Assembly: GCA_017622395.1 (NCBI GenBank)
Contig: JAGARF010000109.1
Coordinates: forward strand, 1-10,336
DNA: 10,336 nucleotides
Direction: 5' to 3'
Source: Clostridia bacterium
Lineage (GTDB): Bacteria > Bacillota > Clostridia > RGIG6154
Part shown: in pieces, positions 1 through 5,219 of the stretch
Numbering within the stretch: the stretch's first letter is position 1
How the letters are laid out: every line of letters starts with the position of its first letter
Notes under the pieces: model-generated
What the model saw: the letters and a program-made list of their open reading frames with translations, nothing else
Database searches by the model: none
What the model was told of the DNA's origin: nothing
Position numbers and translations under genes: made by a program

Positions 1-2
1 AG

Positions 3-131
3 ACATTTGTCCCTATCGAAAAGCACTCTATATTGCAGGAACTGAGCGAAACATCATTATTTATAGAAAGAGGAGTTAAATGGACAAACACAAGGACAAT
101 GGGATTTTACTTGGGCAAGCAAATTTGGTAA
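3..131 (+). CDS. C-terminal fragment of an unidentified upstream gene (partial, 5' end outside the window)
   Basis: Reading frame 3 is open from the window edge for 42 codons and ends at TAA 129-131. Its last residues read LFIERGVKWTNTRTMGFYLG and look like a normal protein tail rather than a noise frame. The next gene has a good ribosome binding site 10 bases after this stop, which fits tight gene packing and argues that this frame, not the overlapping +1 frame from 80, is used here. I do not recognise the family. The fragment is too short for a functional call, and it could be a chance open frame. Confidence 0.4.
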   Translation, partial: TFVPIEKHSILQELSETSLFIERGVKWTNTRTMGFYLGKQIW

Positions 132-154
132 AATATTCCTCAGAGGTGATTTTA

Positions 155-412
155 ATGGGAGGTGAAACACAAAAAGAGTTATTAAACTCTGTGTATAAAG
201 ATATAGCCGAAGCTTTTGGAATAGATGTTGCTATTCAGTTTTATCAAATGTATAAAGGAATACAGGTTACTTTTCCAACAAGATTGTTTAACCCCGAGTA
301 TGTGAAAAAGCAGATACCTGTTGAGTATGACGGAACAAATATCAAACAATTGGCTAAAAAATATGGTTATAGTGAAAAAACCGTAAGAAGAATGATTAAA
401 GAAAACTTGTGA
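155..412 (+). CDS. Mor transcription activator-family DNA-binding protein (small, 85 aa)
   Basis: The protein resembles the Mor/C activator family of Mu-like phages, which is also common as small regulators in Firmicute mobile elements. It has an N-terminal helical part (residues 1-35), a short beta segment around GIQVTFPTR, then a helix-turn-helix at about 58-85 (NIKQLAKKYGYSEKTVRRMI). Family knowledge says Mor proteins are dimers that activate a target promoter; the target here is unknown. I chose ATG 155 because AGAGGTG at 142-148 sits at good spacing and because an upstream frame ends at 131. The alternative ATG at 80 (110 aa, with AGGAG at 71-75) adds 25 residues not typical of the domain. 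The stop overlaps the ribosome binding site of the next gene, so the two are probably co-translated. No promoter is visible, so it is likely transcribed with upstream genes. Confidence 0.7.
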   Translation: MGGETQKELLNSVYKDIAEAFGIDVAIQFYQMYKGIQVTFPTRLFNPEYVKKQIPVEYDGTNIKQLAKKYGYSEKTVRRMIKENL

Positions 413-421
413 GGTGCAGAA

Positions 422-1342
422 ATGGAATTTATAGGAATATTTATAGTTGTTTGTATTATCTACTATTTGAAAAAGAAAAAGGACGAAAGGGATAGTGCAG
501 GAGATTTTCAAATTCAACCTGATTTTAAAGAAAGTCACGAGAACTATGAGTCTAACACTTCTAATCCTTTCGTTGCAGATAATTCTAACCCGTTTACAGA
601 AGATGCTTCAAACCCTTTTATAGCAGAGGAGGTGTTAGAGAACGAAAACGAGATTGAATCAACAAATTCAACCAACCCATTTATTGATGATTCACCCGAT
701 GACTATTATGAAGAGGAAACAGAACAGTTTTCTGATGGATATGTTTTTCCAAGTTGCCCTGTAACCGATAAAACTTTTACAAAATCATCTCAAAGAGCAG
801 TAAAGCGTTTCTCATTTGATAATAGCGAATTTAATGCAATTACATATGTATTGAGAGATAATCTGTCAGGTGATAGAAAGTTACTTTTGTTTCAAAAGAT
901 TTCAAACGAGAATGGACAAAAAAAGAGTTCGCTTGTTGATTATGGTTATTATTGGCTTAAGATTCTAAATGAATATGTTGGAGCATTGCAAATAACATCA
1001 TATGATTTGCAATCCTATGACAATCTCAAAGAAATGCCGAATGTTCCTGCTGAACAGATAGAGGTTTTATATGAAATAGAAAAGGATGTAAAATCCATCT
1101 ACGATGATGTTCAACAAGTTCCGCTTACATTTGGCGATGGAACAGAAAAGGTGTTTTGGAAATTCGGTGATGTAAGCTTTGGGAACAATGAATACCATTT
1201 CTTGATGTCGCAAATAAACCCAGATGATACTATAGTTTTTAGAGTAACATCTAATGGCGAAGGTTATTCATACGATGAAGTTACAAACCCATCAACGCTG
1301 GATATGATATTGAAAGCGTTTAATAAAAAATATGACAAATAA
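422..1342 (+). CDS. Membrane-anchored protein with SNPF repeats and a C-terminal DUF1292-like domain (306 aa)
   Basis: Residues 1-16 form a single hydrophobic segment followed by KKKKDER, a typical N-terminal anchor with the rest of the protein in the cytoplasm. Residues 40-105 are an acidic, low-complexity linker carrying four NPF motifs (48-50, 56-58, 64-66, 85-87); the first three are spaced exactly eight residues apart, each within SNPF. Residues about 107-230 are a globular region I cannot assign. Residues about 237-302 (from DGTEKVFWKFGD to the terminal AFNKKYD) resemble DUF1292 (YrzB-like): a GDGTE start, an acidic NPDDT turn, an FRV strand and a final AF-K-Y helix. DUF1292 has no established function. 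The ribosome binding site GAGGTG overlaps the stop of the Mor-like gene (411-416), indicating translational coupling. The architecture is unusual and the role unknown. Confidence 0.75.
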   Translation: MEFIGIFIVVCIIYYLKKKKDERDSAGDFQIQPDFKESHENYESNTSNPFVADNSNPFTEDASNPFIAEEVLENENEIESTNSTNPFIDDSPDDYYEEETEQFSDGYVFPSCPVTDKTFTKSSQRAVKRFSFDNSEFNAITYVLRDNLSGDRKLLLFQKISNENGQKKSSLVDYGYYWLKILNEYVGALQITSYDLQSYDNLKEMPNVPAEQIEVLYEIEKDVKSIYDDVQQVPLTFGDGTEKVFWKFGDVSFGNNEYHFLMSQINPDDTIVFRVTSNGEGYSYDEVTNPSTLDMILKAFNKKYDK

Positions 1343-1353
1343 GAGGTGTTAAA

Positions 1354-1884
1354 ATGAAAAGATATTACATAAATAATAATAGTATTGGAAATTTAAAAGT
1401 ATTTGATGAAGCTAATAATTGCATTGCAAAAATAAAACATTTTCCAATTAGCACAAAATATTTATTGGTAAATAACAATGACCAATTTATTTTGCGGATT
1501 GATGAAACTAATCCTATGAAACACATATTTTCAGTTAGTTTTGATGCAGAAGGAAATACCCCTGTAATCGAAATTGCAAAAAAGAATAATTTTCAAATCG
1601 GTTTTGGATTAGGACATCTTGTGTTACTGCCGTTTGCTTCAATCCCTTTCGGTGCTTATTTCGGTGTTAGTAAGATGGGTGATATCCTTGTTCAGAAAAA
1701 TGGGAAATGCCACGAAATGGCAGTAAATGGGCGAATAATTGCAAGAGCAGAGTTTAAAAAAGGATATTTGGCATCTATGCTAAGCAGTAAATCGAGTTTA
1801 GATATTCTTACTAACGATAATACTTTAACTATGTATGCAATAGCAATATTCCTGATTATGGACATTAACGATTATTTTAAATAA
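1354..1884 (+). CDS. LURP-one/Tubby-like beta-barrel family protein, tentative (176 aa)
   Basis: The start is preceded by AGAGGTG (1342-1348), only 11 bases after the previous stop, so it belongs to the same transcription unit. The N-terminal half is rich in short beta strands (YYINNNSIGNLKVFDEANNC, then YLLVNNNDQFILRIDE), followed by a hydrophobic glycine-rich stretch at 82-106. A second hydrophobic helix at about 158-170 (TMYAIAIFLIMD) lies near the C-terminus. A beta-strand protein ending in a buried helix of the AIA-x-L-x-MD type is the layout of the LURP-one/Tubby C-terminal/scramblase-like superfamily, whose bacterial members are uncharacterised. This rests on pattern similarity, not on catalytic residues. 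The alternative is a two-helix membrane protein. Cysteines at 23 and 119 are the only two. No signal peptide is seen. Confidence 0.5.
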   Translation: MKRYYINNNSIGNLKVFDEANNCIAKIKHFPISTKYLLVNNNDQFILRIDETNPMKHIFSVSFDAEGNTPVIEIAKKNNFQIGFGLGHLVLLPFASIPFGAYFGVSKMGDILVQKNGKCHEMAVNGRIIARAEFKKGYLASMLSSKSSLDILTNDNTLTMYAIAIFLIMDINDYFK

Positions 1885-1891
1885 GATTTTG

Positions 1892-1918
1892 AGGACTATG
1901 ATGAAATTTCATAGTCCT
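1892..1918 (+). terminator. Hairpin after the LURP-like gene, possible weak terminator
   Basis: AGGACTATGA (1892-1901) pairs perfectly with TCATAGTCCT (1909-1918) around a 7-base loop, eight bases after the stop codon. Only a short run (ATTTTC) follows, so termination may be partial. A micro-ORF with a strong ribosome binding site begins 26 bases later, which suggests either read-through or mRNA processing. Confidence 0.55.
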
Positions 1919-1943
1919 ATTTTCATGTAGAGGAGTTGATAAA

Positions 1944-2021
1944 ATGCAATACACATTATTAGGATTTGGACTAACACTTACAGTATTATTAGGTATTGAA
2001 GCAATCAGGGAAAGGGCGTGA
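1944..2021 (+). CDS. 25-aa hydrophobic micro-protein
   Basis: A strong ribosome binding site (AGAGGAG, 1929-1935) precedes ATG 1944. The peptide is MQYTLLGFGLTLTVLLGIEA followed by IRERA: one hydrophobic helix and a short charged tail, the usual look of a tiny single-pass membrane protein. The ribosome binding site is the main argument that it is translated. Similar size and character are seen in type I toxins and in small accessory subunits, but nothing in the sequence separates these options. It is followed within five bases by another hydrophobic micro-ORF. Confidence 0.45.
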   Translation: MQYTLLGFGLTLTVLLGIEAIRERA

Positions 2022-2025
2022 AACT

Positions 2026-2139
2026 ATGATGTTCTTAGTTGGTGCAAGCACAACTGCATTTTTGACAGCTTTTGGCGAAGGTGCAATGCTTGCCGCATCT
2101 GTTTATCTTGCAAGCAGAGGGGTCAGAAGAAGACGATGA
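2026..2139 (+). CDS. 37-aa hydrophobic micro-protein with an arginine-rich tail
   Basis: The ORF starts at ATG 2026 (or the adjacent ATG 2029), four bases after the previous micro-ORF stops, with a weak ribosome binding site (AAAGGGCGTG). It reads as a glycine/alanine-rich hydrophobic segment (FLVGASTTAFLTAFGEGAML, then AASVYLAS) followed by RGVRRRR, so one membrane helix with the positive tail predicted inside. I do not recognise it. It may be coupled to the preceding ORF. A third small frame begins at the overlapping ATGA. Confidence 0.4.
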   Translation: MMFLVGASTTAFLTAFGEGAMLAASVYLASRGVRRRR

Positions 2140-2282
2140 GGACAGGTCGAGGACAGCTTTCGGGGCACTTTCAAAACCTCAAATGCCAATACCGAACTGC
2201 CTTTGGGCAAGAGGGCAAGTCAGTGGTTGCAAAGTCCTCCAAAAAGAAAAACACATACACGGACTTAGTTCCGTGTATGTGA
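2136..2282 (+). CDS. Possible 48-aa basic small protein (start overlaps the previous stop)
   Basis: ATG 2136 overlaps the TGA of the previous micro-ORF as ATGA, a common translational-coupling arrangement, and the frame stays open to TGA 2280-2282. The product is basic (MRTGRGQLSGHFQNLKCQYR, then a KSSKKK stretch). Base composition is clearly more GC-rich than in the genes to its left. The last 30 bases are also the hairpin of the ssrA terminator on the other strand, which weakens the coding case. There is no strong ribosome binding site. It may instead be non-coding DNA at an element boundary. Confidence 0.25.
   Translation: MRTGRGQLSGHFQNLKCQYRTAFGQEGKSVVAKSSKKKNTYTDLVPCM
2240..2281 (-). 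terminator. Intrinsic terminator of ssrA
   Basis: CACATACACGGA (2252-2263) and TCCGTGTATGTG (2270-2281) form a perfect 12-bp stem with a 6-base loop. Read on the minus strand the stem is followed by GTTTTTCTTTTT, a good U-tract. It lies 8 bases beyond the 3' CCA end of tmRNA, the expected place for its terminator. Confidence 0.85.
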
Positions 2283-2289
2283 AAGTCGA

Positions 2290-2638
2290 TGGTGGAGATG
2301 AGGAGAATCGAACTCCTGTCCGAAAATATGTCCATAAGTCTTTCTACAGGTTTAGTTTGTGGTTAGAAATTCCCTCAGAAAGTGTCCCGCAAACAAGGCT
2401 CTTTCCTTGGTAGCTTCATTGTTCCTGGTATGCTCAAAGCTTTGCATACTCATGTGCACCGTGTAGTCAACGCCTGATTCTCATACCACGGTAATACGAG
2501 TCAGACGGCCGCCTTAATTAGGCAGCGTAAGCTAAATTATCGTTAGCGTTTAAATTTAAAATTACGGATTTTAAGGTTGCTCCGCACAACCACCTGCTTA
2601 ACTTACTTCTCTATCCCCGTCGAAACCTTTACACCCCC
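2290..2638 (-). ncRNA. ssrA: Transfer-messenger RNA (tmRNA, ssrA), 349 nt
   Basis: tmRNA rescues ribosomes stalled on broken mRNAs: it is charged with alanine, enters the empty A site with SmpB, and tags the nascent chain for proteolysis. The minus strand begins GGGGGTGTAAAGGTTTCGAC, the hallmark 5' tmRNA start, and ends with TTTCGGACAGGAGTTCGATT, then CTCCTCATCTCCACCA: a T-arm and an encoded CCA. GGGGGTG at the 5' end pairs with CATCTCC at the 3' end (with G-U pairs), giving the acceptor stem and fixing both ends. The tag frame lies at 2518-2547. A GTATGC/GCATAC helix (2428-2433 with 2444-2449) is consistent with the downstream pseudoknot region. smpB lies upstream on the same strand. The 3' end of ssrA is a known integration site for mobile elements. 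Confidence 0.97.
2518..2547 (-). other. tmRNA proteolysis-tag reading frame (ANDNLAYAA, then stop)
   Basis: On the minus strand the frame GCT AAC GAT AAT TTA GCT TAC GCT GCC TAA encodes ANDNLAYAA. With the alanine carried by tmRNA the full tag would be AANDNLAYAA, close to the E. coli AANDENYALAA and ending in the AA recognised by ClpXP-type proteases. The five bases before the resume codon are TAAAC, keeping the A at -4 that family knowledge identifies as important. The resume codon is therefore inferred to be GCT. Confidence 0.88.
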
Positions 2639-2643
2639 GTGTC

Positions 2644-2671
2644 ATATTAATGATGTTTGTCCTTCGGACAA
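2644..2671 (-). promoter_or_regulatory. Probable ssrA promoter
   Basis: On the minus strand TAATAT (2649-2644) lies six bases before the tmRNA 5' end at 2638, a proper -10 position. TTGTCC (2671-2666), 16 bases further upstream, is an imperfect -35 and lies inside the first hairpin of the neighbouring array. The -10 is convincing, the -35 less so. Confidence 0.55.
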
Positions 2672-2816
2672 ATGAAGTAGCCTACGGCTATGAAGGTTGC
2701 TTCGCAAAATGAGGTGTGCCTTTGGCACAAAGACAAACATCACATCATTTTGTGCGCAAGCACAAACTTCATTATGAAATACTTCATATCGAACGAAGTG
2801 AGATGCTTCATGATTT
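2652..2816. repeat. Array of small hairpins between ssrA and smpB
   Basis: At least five hairpins lie in tandem: TTTGTCC/GGACAAA (2656-2672), TAGCC/GGCTA (2678-2690), TTGC/GCAA (2697-2707), TGTGCC/GGCACA (2715-2729) and TTTGTGC/GCACAAA (2749-2766). The first four have three-base loops (TTC, TAC, TTC, TTT). They are separated by variants of ATGAAG. An outer 10-bp inverted repeat, GATGTTTGTC (2652-2661) with GACAAACATC (2732-2741), encloses the first four. More ATGAAG/CTTCAT matter follows to about 2816. No ORF is present. The rest of the gap to 2878 is AT-rich and shows nothing else I can name. Confidence 0.8.
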
Positions 2817-2878
2817 CATTGTCTACTTTTCAAGTTTAATATAGATATATGAATTTGTCAAATGAAAATTGTAGAAAT

Positions 2879-3343
2879 TTAATATCTTTCTTTAACAGCT
2901 CTTTCAATATCTCTTTTAGCACTTTTTTTGGCGGCGTCGTCTCTTTTGTCATAAAGCTTTTTACCTTTTGCCAGAGCGATTTCCATTTTTGCTTTTGAGC
3001 CTTTTAAATAAACACTCAAGGGCACAATAGAGTAACCATCCTGTGCAACTTTGTTGAAAAGCTTTAGAATTTCTTTTTTGTGGAGAAGGAGTTTTCTTAT
3101 TCTTAAAGGATCTTTGTTGAAGATGTTGCCTTTTTCATAAGGACTTATGTGCATACCCATAACGAATGCTTCCAGATTTTTAATAGAAATCCAGCTGTCC
3201 TTTAAATTAACATTTCCCATTCGTACCGATTTTATTTCTGTGCCGTAAAGCTCAATGCCTGCCTCAAACTTTTCTTCAATGAAAAAGTCGTGATAAGCTT
3301 TTTTGTTGTTGGATATTAATTTGATGTTATCTGTCTGTGCCAT
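2879..3343 (-). CDS. smpB: SsrA-binding protein SmpB (154 aa)
   Basis: SmpB binds the tRNA-like domain of tmRNA and delivers it to stalled ribosomes in trans-translation. Family hallmarks are present: an N-terminal NKKAYHDFFIEEKFEAGIEL strand region (13-32), GTEIKSVR (34-41), the conserved SPYEKGN (67-73), RKLLLHKKEI (83-92) and the basic C-terminal tail with KGKKLYDKRDD (127-137), which folds into the mRNA channel when the ribosome is empty. The length is normal. I start it at ATG 3343 because the ribosome binding site (AGGAGGGGG, 3356-3348) lies just upstream; the in-frame ATG at 3361 lies before that site. The start overlaps the end of the upstream VTT gene by 17 bases, so the two are probably co-expressed. 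ssrA follows on the same strand, the commonly seen pairing. Confidence 0.97.
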   Translation of the reverse strand: MAQTDNIKLISNNKKAYHDFFIEEKFEAGIELYGTEIKSVRMGNVNLKDSWISIKNLEAFVMGMHISPYEKGNIFNKDPLRIRKLLLHKKEILKLFNKVAQDGYSIVPLSVYLKGSKAKMEIALAKGKKLYDKRDDAAKKSAKRDIERAVKERY

Positions 3344-4010
3344 TTTTCCCCCTCCTGTCAAATATAAGTCTGTATATAAGGTAGCCGAGTCCGCTTAAAA
3401 CAGTAACAACGGCATAAACAATAAGCGTAAGCTTTATATCGCCCTCTGCGTAAAGAGAGCCTGCAATTGTTGATGAAACAACTGACGGAATTCTTGCAAA
3501 AATCGTGATGGATAAAAATGCTTTTATATTTATCCCTGTAACGGGCATAAAGTATGTAAGCAAATCCTTTGGAGTACCGGGCAAAAAGTAAAGAATAAAG
3601 GTTATAAGCTTTATTTTCTTTTCATCGTGGAGGAATTTGAATTTTTTCATAAATTTTTTGTCAAGTACCGCGGATAAAACTGAATTACCCCATCTGATAA
3701 CGATGGTAAAAATCAGCCATTGTCCTAAAAGTATGCCAAGCATACCAATCAATGTACCCCAAACAGGTCCAAAAAGTGCACCTGCGGCAAATTCAACCAC
3801 TTCTCCCGGAATAAGGGCAACGATTATCTGCAAAATCTGTATGAAAAGCAGAGCAAAAACGCTAAGCACTCCAAAGTCTTCAATAAAGCCTTCTATTGCA
3901 GAAAGGTTGTTGTAGCCTCTAACAAGAGGAATACATACCAAAGACAGGAGCAACATAGCAATCAGAAAGCATATAAAAGATATTTTTTTAAATTTGCCTC
4001 TGTTTTCCAT
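3327..4010 (-). CDS. TVP38/TMEM64 (VTT/DedA-like) family integral membrane protein (227 aa)
   Basis: The protein has several hydrophobic segments (about 10-30, 48-66, 72-107, 134-145, 160-185 and 192-213) and carries the VTT-domain signature: PGEVVEFAAGALFGPVWG (68-85) with the glycine-rich helix to IRWGNS (105-110), then FLPGTPKDLLTYF (142-154) and ARIPSVV (172-178). VTT proteins sit in the cytoplasmic membrane; DedA relatives act in lipid carrier recycling, but the TVP38 branch has no settled substrate. The start is ATG 4010, with GGAGGC upstream; the longer in-frame ATG at 4058 would read back through the promoter. It overlaps smpB by 17 bases. A consensus promoter lies directly upstream (4030-4058). 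Confidence 0.9.
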   Translation of the reverse strand: MENRGKFKKISFICFLIAMLLLSLVCIPLVRGYNNLSAIEGFIEDFGVLSVFALLFIQILQIIVALIPGEVVEFAAGALFGPVWGTLIGMLGILLGQWLIFTIVIRWGNSVLSAVLDKKFMKKFKFLHDEKKIKLITFILYFLPGTPKDLLTYFMPVTGINIKAFLSITIFARIPSVVSSTIAGSLYAEGDIKLTLIVYAVVTVLSGLGYLIYRLIFDRRGKNGTDR

Positions 4011-4029
4011 AGTGTGCCTCCAGAAATAA

Positions 4030-4058
4030 ATATTACCACATAATTGAAAAAATGTCAA
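4030..4058 (-). promoter_or_regulatory. Consensus promoter for the VTT gene and smpB
   Basis: On the minus strand TTGACA (4058-4053), a 17-base spacer and TAATAT (4035-4030) form a near-perfect vegetative promoter, with an extended TGG directly before the -10. It overlaps the divergent ung promoter. Confidence 0.85.
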
Positions 4059-4072
4059 AGATGTGGTAACAT
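4044..4072 (+). promoter_or_regulatory. Promoter for ung, overlapping the divergent promoter
   Basis: TTGAAA (4044-4049), a 17-base spacer and TAACAT (4067-4072) with an extended TGG before the -10. The two -10 regions lie in a perfect inverted repeat, TTACCACAT (4033-4041) and ATGTGGTAA (4061-4069), so the divergent promoters mirror each other. Confidence 0.75.
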
Positions 4073-4092
4073 ATAAAAAAAGAGGTGAAGTT

Positions 4093-4758
4093 ATGATAAA
4101 GTTTGATAATGAGTGGGACGACCTTTTGAAAGACGAATTTAAAAAGGATTATTACCTCAAATTAAGAAGTTTTCTTAAAAACGAATACAGTATGCAGACT
4201 GTTTATCCGCCTATGCATGATATTTACAATGCCTTTAAGTACACCTCATACAGCGACGTAAAGGTTGTAATTTTAGGTCAGGACCCATATCATGGAAAAG
4301 GTCAGGCTCACGGTTTATGCTTTTCTGTGTTAAAAGGAGTTGCTCCGCCACCGTCGCTGGTTAATATCTATAAAGAACTAAACAGCGATACAGGGTTTGA
4401 AATTCCAAATCACGGCGAGCTTACCAAATGGGCAAAAGAGGGGATACTTTTACTTAACACCACATTAACGGTTAGAGAAGCTTCACCTAACAGCCACACA
4501 GGAAAGGGCTGGGAAACCTTTACAGACAGAGTTATTTCCCTTTTAAACCAAAGAGAAAAGCCTATTGTTTTTCTGCTGTGGGGAGGGAATGCCCGCTCGA
4601 AAAAGTCGCTGATAACAAACAAACAGCATCTTATTTTAGAAACTGTTCATCCAAGTCCGTTATCGGCATACGGAGGCTTTTTCGGATGCAGACATTTTTC
4701 AAAAACAAACAGCTTTCTTGTTGAAAATGGCATAAAGCCTATCGATTGGCAAGTTTAA
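4093..4758 (+). CDS. ung: Uracil-DNA glycosylase, family 1 (221 aa)
   Basis: Ung removes uracil from DNA, the first step of base excision repair. The water-activating loop GQDPYHGKGQAHGLCFSV (62-79) contains catalytic Asp64. The uracil-recognition strand LLLNTTLTV (119-127) and the DNA-intercalation loop HPSPLSAYGGFFGCRHF (186-202) with catalytic His186 are intact. The length and the terminal DW-V are normal for the family. I start at ATG 4093, six bases after AGAGGTG (4081-4087), rather than at ATG 4063, which lies inside the promoter. One oddity: the loop position that is usually arginine in HPSPLSxxRGFFG is glycine (194). The 3' end overlaps the convergent DUF606 gene by 20 bases, with no terminator between them, so the two mRNAs are complementary at their ends. 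Confidence 0.97.
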   Translation: MIKFDNEWDDLLKDEFKKDYYLKLRSFLKNEYSMQTVYPPMHDIYNAFKYTSYSDVKVVILGQDPYHGKGQAHGLCFSVLKGVAPPPSLVNIYKELNSDTGFEIPNHGELTKWAKEGILLLNTTLTVREASPNSHTGKGWETFTDRVISLLNQREKPIVFLLWGGNARSKKSLITNKQHLILETVHPSPLSAYGGFFGCRHFSKTNSFLVENGIKPIDWQV

Positions 4759-5173
4759 AGACAATAATTCCGCTTAACATTAAAGCGATGCCTATATAAT
4801 TTCTAAAATTAAAACTTATTTTTTCCGAACCAAACAAACCAAAGGCATCAATAAGTGCTCCGCAGATAAGCTGTGAAACAAGTATAACGGAAATAGCAGT
4901 AGTTGTATTTAATTTACTGATACCAAGCATAACGGTTATGGTTATAATAACACCTAAAAGACCGCCTGTAAGATAGAGTAAATTAACTTCTTTCAGGGCA
5001 GAAAAGCTTCCTTTGCCGAAAATCAGCATTGTAATTACGCTGAAAACAAAGGCAGTACCCTGAACGAAGGTGCTGGACTCGTAAAGCCCGATTTTGTCGC
5101 TGAGCTGAGTGTTAAAAACACCCTGAAGACTCATAACTGCACCTGCTATAATACTTGCCGCAAAACCAATCAC
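4739..5173 (-). CDS. DUF606/YdcZ-type small DMT-superfamily membrane protein (144 aa)
   Basis: This is a short, very hydrophobic protein with about five membrane segments. The N-terminus resembles DUF606: a first helix followed by GAVMSLQGVFNTQLSDKIG (the 'LQ..FN..L' signature) and a conserved SFxxGT-like segment (STFVQGTAF); the second part is GGLLGVIITITVM and LGISKLNTTTAISVILVSQL. DUF606 proteins are half-length drug/metabolite-type transporters thought to act as dimers; no substrate can be inferred. The start is GTG 5173, because GAGGTG (5184-5179) lies five bases upstream; the ATG at 5200 lies before that site. It ends inside ung in convergent orientation and starts 46 bases from the divergent alaX gene. 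Confidence 0.85.
   Translation of the reverse strand: MIGFAASIIAGAVMSLQGVFNTQLSDKIGLYESSTFVQGTAFVFSVITMLIFGKGSFSALKEVNLLYLTGGLLGVIITITVMLGISKLNTTTAISVILVSQLICGALIDAFGLFGSEKISFNFRNYIGIALMLSGIIVFKLANR
5144..5152 (+). promoter_or_regulatory. Extended -10 promoter candidate for alaX, inside the DUF606 gene
   Basis: TGCTATAAT is a perfect extended -10 element on the plus strand; upstream CTGAAG (5123-5128) is a weak -35 at 18 bases. It would start the alaX mRNA about 60 bases ahead of its ATG. The intergenic gap itself is only 46 bases and shows no better plus-strand promoter. Confidence 0.5.
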
Positions 5174-5219
5174 AAAATCACCTCGAAAATAATATTCCAC
5201 AAATTAAGGAGTTTATACT

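Noticed and set aside
182..538. 118-aa open frame on - under the Mor-like gene
   Set aside because: Phenylalanine/isoleucine-rich reverse shadow of AT-rich coding DNA, with no ribosome binding site.
2072..2413. 113-aa open frame on + crossing the ssrA 3' end
   Set aside because: It runs through the ssrA terminator and the conserved T-arm of tmRNA and has no ribosome binding site; it is a shadow frame.
2652..2816. Hairpin array considered as a CRISPR
   Set aside because: Units differ in sequence and length, there are no constant repeats of 23-40 bases, and no cas genes are nearby.
3637..3915. 92-aa + frame opposite the VTT gene
   Set aside because: Antisense to conserved membrane-domain sequence, with no ribosome binding site.
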